Assembly: GCA_947445025.1 (NCBI GenBank)
Contig: CANFCB010000008.1
Location: forward strand, 1 to 41,288
Direction of reading: 5' to 3'
Length of the DNA stretch: 41,288 nt
DNA from: Myxococcales bacterium
GTDB taxonomy: Bacteria > Myxococcota > UBA727 > JABDBI01
Of this stretch, positions 1-8,593 are shown in pieces. How positions within the stretch are numbered: the first letter of the stretch is position 1; each line of letters starts with the position of its first letter. The notes beneath the pieces are model-generated. The model was not told the origin of the DNA. It ran no database searches and saw only the letters and a list, made by a program, of their open reading frames with translations. The position numbers were made by a program, and so were the translations under genes.

Positions 1-2
1 TG

Positions 3-137
3 GAAGCCAGAACAATTTCCGCCTATATTGATGTTCTCGAGTCAGTTAAAGCAGTCATCACGCCAGAGAAGATTGAAGCTTATTTCAGCCACGCCAATGC
101 ATTTCTAAATCTAGAAGAAGGGGCGCTGCTCACATGA
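3..137 (+). CDS. C-terminal end of an unidentified ORF (possibly IS630-type transposase)
   Basis: An open frame enters from the left edge and stops with TGA at 135-137, giving 44 visible residues. The last part reads as amphipathic helix, with the stretch KIEAYFSHANAFL. It faintly recalls the YFRHAxY-type C-terminal tail seen in many IS630 transposases, but the catalytic part lies outside the window and I would not rely on it. A bidirectional terminator follows about 80 bases later, which fits the end of a real transcription unit. The other two forward frames stop earlier (one within the first 30 bases). Confidence 0.4.
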   Translation, partial: EARTISAYIDVLESVKAVITPEKIEAYFSHANAFLNLEEGALLT

Positions 138-218
138 ACTGCGCTGTAAACGATAAAAAGCAATACTTTATTTGCGCTGCTTGTGTGATATTTCCAACTG
201 AATTGGGGCACCAAATTT

Positions 219-252
219 AAAAAAGACGGTTTTTAAAGACCGTCTTTTTTTT
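219..252. terminator. Bidirectional intrinsic terminator
   Basis: AAAAAAGACGGT (219-230) and ACCGTCTTTTTT (239-250) form a perfect 12-base stem around an 8-base loop, with a T run on both strands. It sits between two convergent coding regions (ends at 137 and 277) and can serve both. Confidence 0.85.
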
Positions 253-276
253 AACCTAAATCTTAAAACGCTATTT

Positions 277-1446
277 TTATAATTCGTCCTTAATATCGTT
301 CCAAGTATCCGCTGTCGTTTGATAAATATGGTTAAACAATTGAGCAGGGGCATCTTCAATCCATCCTGGCAACTTAAACAAAGCACCAAACACTTGAAAA
401 AACCCTGCTAACGCAGCCCCCCTTGCTGCTGATTTAACCGCAGCATGTTGCGGCTGAATCTTTCCCCAGAGGTATTGCTGTGTCACGGCACCCACTAACG
501 CTGCGCCCAGCGCTGGATTGATATAAGGCGCATATTCTGGTGTTACTTTTTCCACCGCTTTAAAACCTGCTGCCGCAAAAGCGTAACCGGCATATTCAGA
601 AACAAGAATGGCCAGCGTCGATGATAAACCAACTGCAGTTTTCACTGTTGCGGTACTGGAGTATTTCAGCAACAGGGTTTGTTCACTGACAGCTGCGTCA
701 CTTATCGCTGGCAACGTTTTTGCTAATCCTTGAGAAACTGCATTTAAAGCATAACCGGAGAGACTTAGTACCACGCCAGTTCCTGCTTGAGCCACAGGTT
801 CAATCCAAACTTGATCTCCTGCTAATTTTTGCAGCGCAGCGATATTCAGTTTTTCTAAACCCTCACACAAGATATAAACGGTTTTATAGCCGGCCCCAAG
901 TGTAAGCGCTCCGTATAAACCATTAAAGTTTCCCTCTAAAGCATAACGGGCCAAAAATGGCGCAGCATTGGCAACGGCCGGGACCAAGTATTGCGTGGCA
1001 CTGGTGTAATTCGCCAAGGCAGTATTATTCGAGTAATTATCTATCCAGGGCCGAGCACTGTCACGCAGCGCATTGCTCGCCTGGCTTAAAGCGACTGAAT
1101 AAATAATCGGATGAATTGGTGAATTCGCATGTTCAGGATGTTTCGCCACTGCTGAGATAATCACCAAAGTCGCGCCAGCATAAACACCTTCTTCACCGAG
1201 CACCGATGGAGTCAGAAATGCCAAAGAAAAATCGGCCATATCTACTAGACTTCTAGATTCTTCCATATGGCTAAAAGATTGCCCATACAATGTGCGCAGC
1301 GCAAAGGCCGAACTCGCAACCAAAAACGGATGGCGATTAGCCAAGGTATCTGGTTTTGTAGCTACCGGCTTATCTGGCACTGTGGCATAACCAGGTACGC
1401 TGCAACATAGCAACGTGAACAAAATAATTACATTAAGCTTCTTCAT
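277..1446 (-). CDS. Exported/membrane-associated protein of unknown function
   Basis: 389 residues that I do not recognise. The first ~22 residues are a clear signal peptide (MKK, hydrophobic core, then a Gly-Tyr-Ala junction). The mature part is unusually rich in Ala, Gly, Leu and Tyr and contains several 18-22 residue hydrophobic stretches (around residues 215-235, 270-295, 310-325, 340-355). It may therefore be a polytopic membrane protein or a helical outer-envelope protein. No catalytic motif was seen. The start is well supported: AAAGGAGC lies 7-8 bases before the ATG. The gene stands alone, divergent from the beta-oxidation fusion gene, and ends at a strong terminator. Confidence 0.75.
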   Translation of the reverse strand: MKKLNVIILFTLLCCSVPGYATVPDKPVATKPDTLANRHPFLVASSAFALRTLYGQSFSHMEESRSLVDMADFSLAFLTPSVLGEEGVYAGATLVIISAVAKHPEHANSPIHPIIYSVALSQASNALRDSARPWIDNYSNNTALANYTSATQYLVPAVANAAPFLARYALEGNFNGLYGALTLGAGYKTVYILCEGLEKLNIAALQKLAGDQVWIEPVAQAGTGVVLSLSGYALNAVSQGLAKTLPAISDAAVSEQTLLLKYSSTATVKTAVGLSSTLAILVSEYAGYAFAAAGFKAVEKVTPEYAPYINPALGAALVGAVTQQYLWGKIQPQHAAVKSAARGAALAGFFQVFGALFKLPGWIEDAPAQLFNHIYQTTADTWNDIKDEL

Positions 1447-1569
1447 TTATTGCTGCTCCTTTAAGAACATAAAATTGGGTTAGGCAATAAGCCTAAAGTG
1501 ATTGCGACTCATGTCAACGGGAAGGAATCACTAACTTCGCATTGTTAACTCTTTTGCAAAGGAGTTTTC

Positions 1570-3483
1570 ATGGAAAATTTAAGTAAAAATGATATGGGCA
1601 TTATCGGTGTCATTGGCGCAGGGAATATGGGATCAGGCATCGCGCAAAAATATGCCACAGAGAAATTTCAAGTTATTTTACTAGATCTAAATCAAGAGGC
1701 TTTGCAAAAAGGAAAGCAACGCATTGAGCAGGCTTTAGGTGAAGGCGTTAGCCGCCAGATTTTTTCAAAGCTTCAAAGCCAGGAAATCTTAAGTCGCCTG
1801 CATTTTACTTGCAATATCAATGACTTGGCCAACACCGACTTAATTATCGAAGCCATTTTTGAAGACGAGCGCGTCAAAAAAGAGCTCTTTGAAAAATTAG
1901 ATGCGCTTTGTCACGCCAAAACAATTTTTGCCACTAACACTTCCAGTTTTTATGTCAGTCATTTGGCCATAGCTACCCAAAGATCCGATCGCTTTGTGGG
2001 ACTGCATTATTTTTACCACCCCGCTAAGAACAAATTAGTCGAAGTCATCAAAGGCACTAACACCAGCGATAGCACTTTTAAAAAAATTTGGACTATCCAG
2101 GAGCAACTTGGGAAAATTCCCATTCAGTCCAAAGACGCCCCAGGTTTCATCGTCAACCGTTTTTTCGTGCCTTGGTTAAACGAAGCCATGCACATTGTCC
2201 ATGAAGGCGTCTGCAACATTGCCACCATCGAAGCTGCCGCCAAGAAAACTTTTGCGATTGCCATGGGCCCATTCGAGCTTATGAATGTAACCGGCGTACC
2301 CATTACCATGCACACCGCAAACACGCTGGCCAAGGAACTGGGGAATTTTTACGCGCCCTGCGAGCTCGTTAAAGCTATTGTTGCCAGCAATGCCCAGTGG
2401 GATTTAGCAGGAACGGTTGATCCTGAAACATTGGACCTGGTTTCCGCACGTCTTTTAAGCGTCGTCTTTAAGGTAGCCACGCAAATGGTGCTGGGAGAAA
2501 AGGTTTGCACCGTAGAAGATTGCGACTTAGCTGCTCGCGTGGGTCTGCGCTGGAAAAAGGGCCCGTTCGAATTGATGGGCGCATTAACCCCGCAATTCAT
2601 CAGCACGCGCTTGGAAAAAAATGTCGGTTACATCACGTTAAATCGACCAGACACACTGAACGCGCTCAATGAAACGATTATAGCAGAATTAAGCGATCGC
2701 TTTACCAGTCTCGCGCAAAACCCCGAAGTGCACGGTATTGTCATTGCCGCAAGAGGCAAAGCTTTTGTAGCCGGGGCCGACACCCATTTCTTTGTGGAGC
2801 AAATTCAGAAAAATAACGTCCAGCGCATCGTGCAATTTGCGCAAAAGGCGCAAGATTTATTTTACCAAATTGATACCTGCAAAAAGCCCGTCGTCTGTGC
2901 CCTTGATGGTCTGACTTTAGGCGGTGGTTTGGAGCTCGCTTTGAGCTGCGACTATATTGTGGCCACTGCAAAAACCAAATTAGGGCTCCCCGAAACAGGT
3001 ATAGGTATTTACCCTGGCCTTGGAGGCACGCAGCGTACCCCCAGACGCGTCGGCATTGCCCTGGCACGCTGGCTGGTACTCACAGGTGAAATAATTTCCG
3101 CCGAGACCGCTCACGAAATAGGTTTAATCGACGAAGTGGTAAGCCCTGCAGAACTTAAAAATAGAGCCGCCCAATTAGCAATTACCCAAAGCCCTCGCCT
3201 GGAAAATACCTATTCAGGGCAGACGCCAGAAAAGTTTAGGGAAATAAGTGACACATTTCAGGCACCACTCTCAGATTTGCTGGCCGGCATAAAAAAATTA
3301 ACCAGCAAAGCGCCGATTGCCTTAAAAACAGCAGATGATCTCATAAAAAACACCGCGACCAAGACGCTTATTGATGGTTTAAAAGCAGAGACGGCAGGAC
3401 TCTCTATGATTTTTCAAACCCAAGATGCCTTGGTGGGACTCTCGTCCATCGGTAAAAATAGACCAACTTTTACGGGGTGCTAA
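1570..3483 (+). CDS. Bifunctional 3-hydroxyacyl-CoA dehydrogenase / enoyl-CoA hydratase (dehydrogenase domain first)
   Basis: Fatty-acid beta-oxidation type enzyme that would hydrate 2-enoyl-CoA and oxidise the 3-hydroxyacyl-CoA with NAD. Residues ~10-190 form an NAD-binding Rossmann domain (GAGNMGSGIA at 16-25), with the catalytic His146-Glu158 pair in the GLHYF...LVEV motif. Residues ~190-335 are the dehydrogenase C-terminal domain. Residues ~345-600 are a crotonase fold with both acid residues, Glu455 (GGGLELAL) and Glu475 (LPETGIGIYPGLGGTQR). This domain order is the reverse of FadB/FadJ and matches the archaeal-type fusion. The start has AAAGGAG 6 bases upstream. No thiolase or acyl-CoA dehydrogenase lies beside it. 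The last 14 bases overlap the convergent acetyltransferase gene. Confidence 0.92.
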   Translation: MENLSKNDMGIIGVIGAGNMGSGIAQKYATEKFQVILLDLNQEALQKGKQRIEQALGEGVSRQIFSKLQSQEILSRLHFTCNINDLANTDLIIEAIFEDERVKKELFEKLDALCHAKTIFATNTSSFYVSHLAIATQRSDRFVGLHYFYHPAKNKLVEVIKGTNTSDSTFKKIWTIQEQLGKIPIQSKDAPGFIVNRFFVPWLNEAMHIVHEGVCNIATIEAAAKKTFAIAMGPFELMNVTGVPITMHTANTLAKELGNFYAPCELVKAIVASNAQWDLAGTVDPETLDLVSARLLSVVFKVATQMVLGEKVCTVEDCDLAARVGLRWKKGPFELMGALTPQFISTRLEKNVGYITLNRPDTLNALNETIIAELSDRFTSLAQNPEVHGIVIAARGKAFVAGADTHFFVEQIQKNNVQRIVQFAQKAQDLFYQIDTCKKPVVCALDGLTLGGGLELALSCDYIVATAKTKLGLPETGIGIYPGLGGTQRTPRRVGIALARWLVLTGEIISAETAHEIGLIDEVVSPAELKNRAAQLAITQSPRLENTYSGQTPEKFREISDTFQAPLSDLLAGIKKLTSKAPIALKTADDLIKNTATKTLIDGLKAETAGLSMIFQTQDALVGLSSIGKNRPTFTGC

Positions 3484-4159
3484 GTGCAACTGGTTTAATT
3501 ATCACATTTGCCGGCAACAAAAGCTGCTTTTTGCATGAGGTCCAGCGCTCTTTGGTTAAAGTCATGCCCCACACCTGCCAATACTGACCATTGCGATCAT
3601 AATGCCATCCAGTGCGATGCGTCATAATAAAGCCAAGCTGTTCGTAAACATGAATGGCCACCGAATTAAATTCCAACACTTCAAGGTGCACTTCGCTTAA
3701 ATTCAAGACTCCCAAGGTGTAGTCCATGAGCGCCGCAATAGCAGCCTTCCCTAAACCTCGCCCTCGGTACTGATCTTTCCCAATTTCAACAAAAAATTCG
3801 CAGTAATTTTTCGCTGGACTGTATTCTTTTAAACCAATATTTCCGATATGCTCGCTATTCACTTCAATGGCAAACGTGACTCTGGACTGATCCGTAATAA
3901 GCATGTTTATGTAATTGTCAGCAGCTGCGGTAGAAAAAGGCACAGAAGGATAATTACCAGGCCCCGTCACCACAAAAGTGAGTTGAATTATATATGGATC
4001 CGAAAGCCAACGCTGCACGGATTCACGGTCACCGTAACCTAAAGGACGCAAGCTCACTTCCAATTTCTGCGTATTAAAATGAGAGTCTAATTTGCACTTA
4101 AAAGCTACAGCCATAAAAATATCGTTAAAAAGATTCCAGTTATTAAATAAACATAACAT
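3470..4159 (-). CDS. GNAT-family N-acetyltransferase (RimJ/RimL type)
   Basis: 229 residues with a GNAT fold: LRPL beta strand near residue 37, then the acetyl-CoA binding loop GKDQYRGRGLGKAAIAAL (the Q/RxxGxG/A motif), followed by EVHLEVLEFNSVAIHVYEQLGF, typical of the RimJ/RimL-like subgroup that acetylates protein N-termini or small molecules. The substrate cannot be inferred. The start is uncertain: the first ATG (4159) and a second ATG 15 codons later (4114) both lack a good Shine-Dalgarno site. The 3' end overlaps the convergent dehydrogenase/hydratase gene by 14 bases. Confidence 0.85.
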   Translation of the reverse strand: MLCLFNNWNLFNDIFMAVAFKCKLDSHFNTQKLEVSLRPLGYGDRESVQRWLSDPYIIQLTFVVTGPGNYPSVPFSTAAADNYINMLITDQSRVTFAIEVNSEHIGNIGLKEYSPAKNYCEFFVEIGKDQYRGRGLGKAAIAALMDYTLGVLNLSEVHLEVLEFNSVAIHVYEQLGFIMTHRTGWHYDRNGQYWQVWGMTLTKERWTSCKKQLLLPANVIIKPVALSTP

Positions 4160-4207
4160 ATAAGACTAGTAAAACGCAAAATTGACGCCTAGATAAATAA
4201 ACAATCT

Positions 4208-4236
4208 TTTAAAAATTGCGGCGATAGGTATATAAT
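4208..4236 (+). promoter_or_regulatory. Sigma-70-like promoter, possibly for a leaderless mRNA
   Basis: A perfect TATAAT (4231-4236) has TTTAAA (4208-4213, 4 of 6 matches to TTGACA) 17 bases upstream. The expected start of transcription falls at about 4243-4244, the A of the ATG at 4244. An ATG at 4235 overlaps the -10 box and is a poor start candidate. Confidence 0.5.
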
Positions 4237-4243
4237 GCTTGGC

Positions 4244-5866
4244 ATGCCAAATATTTTTCAACAGCTTGATCTCCGCTTAAAAAAACTGCTGCAATCAACT
4301 AAAACGGCTATATTTGACCCCTCATCTGCCGTTTACACCAACCGAGATTTAAACCTGAATCAAATCTTGTTGGTGGGTTTTGACATGGATTACACCCTTG
4401 CCAATTACTACCACCAGCCCATGGAACAGTTGCAGTACCAGTTGACGGTGGAATATCTAATTAGAAGCAAGGGCTACCCAGATGATATTCGGGAACTGCC
4501 TTATGACCCGAATTTAATTATTCGCGGTCTCGTGGTCGACAAAAAAAATGGCTATTTGTTGAAACTTGACACCCACGATCGCATTTGGCGCGCCATGTAT
4601 GGGCGCCGCCAACTTTCCCTTGAGGAAGCAGCCGATCTTTACGCCAATCAAAAAATCCGACTGGGCTCTTCGCAGTATTCTTCTTTAGATTCTCTGTTTA
4701 CCATGTCCGAGGCTTGCCTTTATTGCAATCTCATTGATTATTTCGAAGAACGCCATAGCCAAGGCATGTCTTTAAATCCGGTTGAGCCTCTCTTGGATCA
4801 GACCGATCATAACCGCATCATCAATACCGCCAAGTTATTTGATGACGTCCGCCAATCAATAGACGCGATTCACTCAGATGGTTCTTTGAAATCAATTATC
4901 ACGCAGGACATGCCTACTTATATCAACGCTGACCCAGACATTGCCTTGACTTTGCATAAATTTCGCAAAGCCGGAAAGAAATTATTCTTATTAACCAACA
5001 GTTATTGGAGTTACACCAACTGCGTCATGTCCTATATTTTGGGAGGCAAACTACCGGAGTATGCCACCTGGCAGTCTTATTTTGACATAATTATCGTCGG
5101 GGCCTCGAAACCTTCTTTTTTTGTAGATAAAAAACCCTTCTTTGAAGTCGACACCAAAAATCCTGCTCAGATGATCGATCAAGTTGGCTCAATTGCAGTC
5201 AATGACGCCGAGTTTTCTCGCCATAAGGTTTATATGGGTGGCAACCTTGTTGACTTCGAGCGCATGGCTAAGTGCAAAGGCGAGCAAATTCTTTATGTAG
5301 GCGATCACATTTATGGTGATATCGTGCTCAGTAAAAAAGAAAGTTTATGGAGAACTTGCCTGGTTGTTGAAGAACTGCAACACGAAATTAATTTTTCCAT
5401 AAAATACGCCAAGGATCTTGATCGTGCCAGCACTTCAGATGCCAAACGTTTAAGCCTCGACGATGAAATTAGACAAAGAAGATCGTTGCTTTTTCATATT
5501 GAGGTTGCTGCCAAAAATAACGATTTAGAACCAAAACAGATTGAGCACCTTCTCAAAATTTCAAACAAGTTGCGTCGCGAGCTTGAAGATTCCCAAAATA
5601 TGCTGCACAAATTAGACAAAAAGTCTTATCTTTTTCAGGATAAACTTGAAAGGGAGTTTCATTCAGTTTGGGGACGCCTTTTTCGCGAACAAAACCAACT
5701 CAGCCGCTTTGGTGCGCAAGTAACTTACTATGCCTGTATTTACACCAGCAATTTAATTAATCTGTTGCAGTACAGTTCTAAGCATATATTTCGAGCCTCA
5801 GGCGATTTCATGAGTCACGACATGGCCTTGATTAACACCGCGCAACTTGCTAAAAAAAAGCGATGA
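4244..5866 (+). CDS. HAD-IG family 5'-nucleotidase (cytosolic purine nucleotidase type)
   Basis: A large (about 540 residue) HAD hydrolase of the family containing eukaryotic cN-II (IMP/GMP-specific 5'-nucleotidase), also known from Legionella and other bacteria. It would remove the phosphate from purine nucleoside monophosphates in the cytoplasm. The nucleophile motif GFDMDYTLA is near residues 46-54; motif II is LFLLTNS; the Lys/Asp motif appears as KCKGEQILYVGDHIYGDIVLSKK. A long helical C-terminal part (DLEPKQIEHLLKIS...) is characteristic of the family. The 4244 start is preferred over ATG 4235 because the latter lies inside the -10 box. The stop overlaps the next gene by 4 bases (ATGA). 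Confidence 0.88.
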   Translation: MPNIFQQLDLRLKKLLQSTKTAIFDPSSAVYTNRDLNLNQILLVGFDMDYTLANYYHQPMEQLQYQLTVEYLIRSKGYPDDIRELPYDPNLIIRGLVVDKKNGYLLKLDTHDRIWRAMYGRRQLSLEEAADLYANQKIRLGSSQYSSLDSLFTMSEACLYCNLIDYFEERHSQGMSLNPVEPLLDQTDHNRIINTAKLFDDVRQSIDAIHSDGSLKSIITQDMPTYINADPDIALTLHKFRKAGKKLFLLTNSYWSYTNCVMSYILGGKLPEYATWQSYFDIIIVGASKPSFFVDKKPFFEVDTKNPAQMIDQVGSIAVNDAEFSRHKVYMGGNLVDFERMAKCKGEQILYVGDHIYGDIVLSKKESLWRTCLVVEELQHEINFSIKYAKDLDRASTSDAKRLSLDDEIRQRRSLLFHIEVAAKNNDLEPKQIEHLLKISNKLRRELEDSQNMLHKLDKKSYLFQDKLEREFHSVWGRLFREQNQLSRFGAQVTYYACIYTSNLINLLQYSSKHIFRASGDFMSHDMALINTAQLAKKKR

Positions 5867-7026
5867 CAATTTCTGAAACTGCACCTTCGCTGCTTGGGCA
5901 ACTGATTGCTTTCGATACCGTCTCTCATAGACCCGTCATGGAACTAGCCAGTTTTTTAAGCGAACGCTGTGAGGATTTAGGTTTCGACGTCCAGATTTAT
6001 CCTGATCCAGACAACGCCCAAAAAGCCAACGTGGTTTGTCAGGCTGGCCCAAAAAAAACAGGCGGCTTAATTATTTCTGGTCACATGGACGTAGTCCCCA
6101 CTGAAGATCAACCTTGGCAAAGTGATCCTTTTCAGCTCACCGAATTAAACGACAAACTTTATGGTCGCGGCACTGCCGACATGAAAGGTTTTATTGCTTG
6201 CACACTCACAGCGCTGGCTCGCATTGAAGTAAAAAAATTAAGTGAGCCTCTCACACTGATTTGGACTTACGACGAAGAAGTTGGTTGCCATGGTTCCCAC
6301 AAATTAGTCGAGGTCCTCAAAAAGCAACCCACCTTGCTGCCCCACGAAGCATTGATCGGCGAGCCCACCGATTTTCGCATTTTCCGCATGCATCCTGGTC
6401 ACGTTTCTTGTCAGATTGTGACCACTGGCCTCGCTGCGCACAGCTCCAAACCGGATCTGGGAATTTCTGCCATCAAACGTATGCAAACCATATTGGCCGC
6501 AATCGAGCACCTAGAAGCAGACTTGCAAAAAGAAATCAAACACCAAAATTATCTGGAAAGACCTTACGTCACGTTAAATGTAGGCAGCATTAAAGGCGGT
6601 CAAGCGGTCAACATTGTCCCCGATAAATGCGAAATTATTTTGGGCTATCGTCCCTTGCCCGGAGATAACCCTTTAGCGGTCTTTGAAAGGCTGAACGCGC
6701 GTCTACAGGAACTCCCCTTACCGGCAGGAAGCTTGCGCATGTCGCTTTTAAATATTACACCGGCATTGCATACCCCTGAGCACCAACCCCTCGAAAAAGT
6801 TTTAGCGCCGATAGCCTCACATCCCCATGCTGGCGCAGCAGCCTTTGCCACCGATGGAGGTAACCTTGCTCTGCTTGGCATTCATTCACTTATCTTTGGC
6901 CCAGGGTCCATTGATGTCGCTCATAAAGCCAACGAATTTATTGAACGCGCTGCGCTTAAAAAAGGCACTGATATCGTGGAGAAGGTGATTCGCCTCAGAT
7001 GTGAAGAACCTCTAGCCTATTTTTAA
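5863..7026 (+). CDS. argE: Acetylornithine deacetylase (M20 family, ArgE)
   Basis: 387 residues. Zinc amidohydrolase expected to convert N-acetylornithine to ornithine plus acetate in arginine synthesis. The first metal motif is SGHMDVVP (His74, Asp76), bridging Asp106 is in YGRGTADMKG, and the catalytic Glu pair is in TYDEEVGCHG (138-139). GEPTDFRIFRMHPGH and the C-terminal FATDGGNLALLG...GPGSIDVAHKANEF are ArgE hallmarks that favour it over DapE, with succinyl-diaminopimelate desuccinylase the main alternative. Start codon ATGA overlaps the nucleotidase stop, so the two are translationally coupled, an unusual partner for an arginine gene. No other intact arg gene is present in the window. 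Confidence 0.9.
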   Translation: MTISETAPSLLGQLIAFDTVSHRPVMELASFLSERCEDLGFDVQIYPDPDNAQKANVVCQAGPKKTGGLIISGHMDVVPTEDQPWQSDPFQLTELNDKLYGRGTADMKGFIACTLTALARIEVKKLSEPLTLIWTYDEEVGCHGSHKLVEVLKKQPTLLPHEALIGEPTDFRIFRMHPGHVSCQIVTTGLAAHSSKPDLGISAIKRMQTILAAIEHLEADLQKEIKHQNYLERPYVTLNVGSIKGGQAVNIVPDKCEIILGYRPLPGDNPLAVFERLNARLQELPLPAGSLRMSLLNITPALHTPEHQPLEKVLAPIASHPHAGAAAFATDGGNLALLGIHSLIFGPGSIDVAHKANEFIERAALKKGTDIVEKVIRLRCEEPLAYF

Positions 7027-7088
7027 CAAATGATTTACATATGTCACCGGTTTAAGCAGTTAACCGTCACCCATATAGGAGCTTTCTC

Positions 7089-7688
7089 ATGTATAGTTTA
7101 ATCCAAAAAACCGCCCCCGATTTCACTGCCGATGCCGTCATGCCCAATGGCGAATTTAGCAAAATTTCTTTGTCGAGCTTTCAAGACAAAAAGTACGTCG
7201 CCCTGTTTTTTTACCCACTTGATTTTACCTTTGTTTGCCCATCGGAGATTATTTCGTTTTCTAACAAAAGCAAAGAATTCGAAAGCCGCAATGTGCAAAT
7301 CTTAGGCGTTTCCGTCGACTCAAAATTCAGCCATCATGCTTGGAGAAAAACCCCAGTTGAGCAAGGAGGTATTGGAGAAATTCATTTCCCGCTTATCTCC
7401 GATCTCACCAAAGAAATTTGTCGTGACTACGGCGTTTTGATTGAAGACGCAATTGCATTACGCGGCACCTTTTTGATCGACAAGTCAGGCGTCGTCAGAC
7501 ACGCAACTCTGAATGATCTGCCTTTGGGTAGAAACGTCGATGAGACACTGCGCGTTATTGATGCTTTGCAACACACCGAACAACACGGGGAAGTCTGCCC
7601 TGCTGGCTGGAGAAAAGGCGACATGGCCATGAAGCCAAGTGCCGCCGGCGTCAGTGCTTACCTAAAAGAAAATTGCATCAGACTTTAA
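7089..7688 (+). CDS. Typical 2-Cys peroxiredoxin
   Basis: 199 residues, the usual AhpC/Prx1 length. It reduces hydrogen peroxide and organic peroxides, recycled by thioredoxin or a partner reductase. The peroxidatic Cys50 lies in DFTFVCPSEI and the resolving Cys170 in HGEVCPAGWRKG; Arg125 (ALRGTFLID) completes the active site. The GGIG loop (93-96) is present, but the C-terminal Tyr-Phe helix of oxidation-sensitive eukaryotic enzymes is absent. TAGGAG 8 bases before the ATG gives a firm start. It sits 62 bases after argE, with no AhpF-like reductase nearby. Confidence 0.95.
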   Translation: MYSLIQKTAPDFTADAVMPNGEFSKISLSSFQDKKYVALFFYPLDFTFVCPSEIISFSNKSKEFESRNVQILGVSVDSKFSHHAWRKTPVEQGGIGEIHFPLISDLTKEICRDYGVLIEDAIALRGTFLIDKSGVVRHATLNDLPLGRNVDETLRVIDALQHTEQHGEVCPAGWRKGDMAMKPSAAGVSAYLKENCIRL

Positions 7689-7711
7689 TAAACGCTTTAA
7701 AAAAGGCCATC

Positions 7712-8593
7712 ATGATACTTGAAGTAGAAATGCGTATTGCGGAAAAAGCAGCGCGCATCGCCGGCCAAATTGCCCTAGACCTCATTCATGATGGTACCGT
7801 CAATTTTAAAGATAACGACGAAGGACCTGTCACCAAAGCAGATCTCGCTGCTGATGTGGCCATCCGTGAAATTTTAAGCCATGCTTTTCCAAACGATCAG
7901 ATCATAACCGAAGAAAGTTTCCCCAAAGGCGCAGCAGTTCCAGACCATGGCCGCGTTTGGTTTGTCGATCCAGTCGACGGCACTTCCTACTTTGTTAAAG
8001 GCGAAGACGACTACGCAGTTATGATTGGATTGGTCGTGGACCAAGAACCGGTTTTAGGTGTAGTTTTCCAGCCAGCCACAGGTGTCTTGTGGCGTGCCAT
8101 CGATACCCGTGCCGCAAGCCTCCACTTTCTGCCCATGTTTTATTGTGAACGGTTAGAAGCAAACCACTTGAAACCATTTAGGTGCGACGTTAGTCATCAA
8201 CAAATTATTAACAGCGAGCCTACTGCCGTAGCCAGTCTCAGAAATCCCACAGAATTTATTGAATTTCTAACTGCCGAATTAGCAGTAGCGCGCATCGTTA
8301 AAAAAGGTTCAGTCGGGCTGAAGCTCGCGCTAATTGCAGGCGGCCAAGCGGATTTTTATTTAACTTCTACCAAACGCATGAAATTGTGGGACACCTGTGC
8401 CCCATCGGTAATTTTAAGCGCGGCAGGCGGTGTGACCAAATCTTTAGACGGCCATAAACTTCGTTTTTTTGGATCCATCGAACATGGCTGCGAAATTTAT
8501 GCCGCCACCCCTGGCGGTGAACAATGGCTAAAAGAAAGATTACCTAAAGCAATTAAAAAATGGCAACATCGCGTAACATCAAATAAATTATGA
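7712..8593 (+). CDS. Inositol monophosphatase-family phosphatase (SuhB/CysQ/HisN-like)
   Basis: A magnesium/lithium-sensitive phosphomonoesterase fold. The metal-binding motifs are TEESF (Glu67-Glu68), WFVDPVDGTSYF (Asp86, Asp89) and KLWDTCAPSVILSAAGG near the C-terminus. The exact substrate (inositol-1-phosphate, 3'-phosphoadenosine 5'-phosphate or histidinol phosphate) cannot be decided; the WDTCAP variant leans to CysQ/HisN-like members. The start at 7712 is chosen because AAAGG stands 5 bases upstream and the protein then aligns with the family; an earlier ATG at 7673 would overlap the peroxiredoxin gene. The TGA overlaps the next start (ATGA). Confidence 0.88.
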   Translation: MILEVEMRIAEKAARIAGQIALDLIHDGTVNFKDNDEGPVTKADLAADVAIREILSHAFPNDQIITEESFPKGAAVPDHGRVWFVDPVDGTSYFVKGEDDYAVMIGLVVDQEPVLGVVFQPATGVLWRAIDTRAASLHFLPMFYCERLEANHLKPFRCDVSHQQIINSEPTAVASLRNPTEFIEFLTAELAVARIVKKGSVGLKLALIAGGQADFYLTSTKRMKLWDTCAPSVILSAAGGVTKSLDGHKLRFFGSIEHGCEIYAATPGGEQWLKERLPKAIKKWQHRVTSNKL

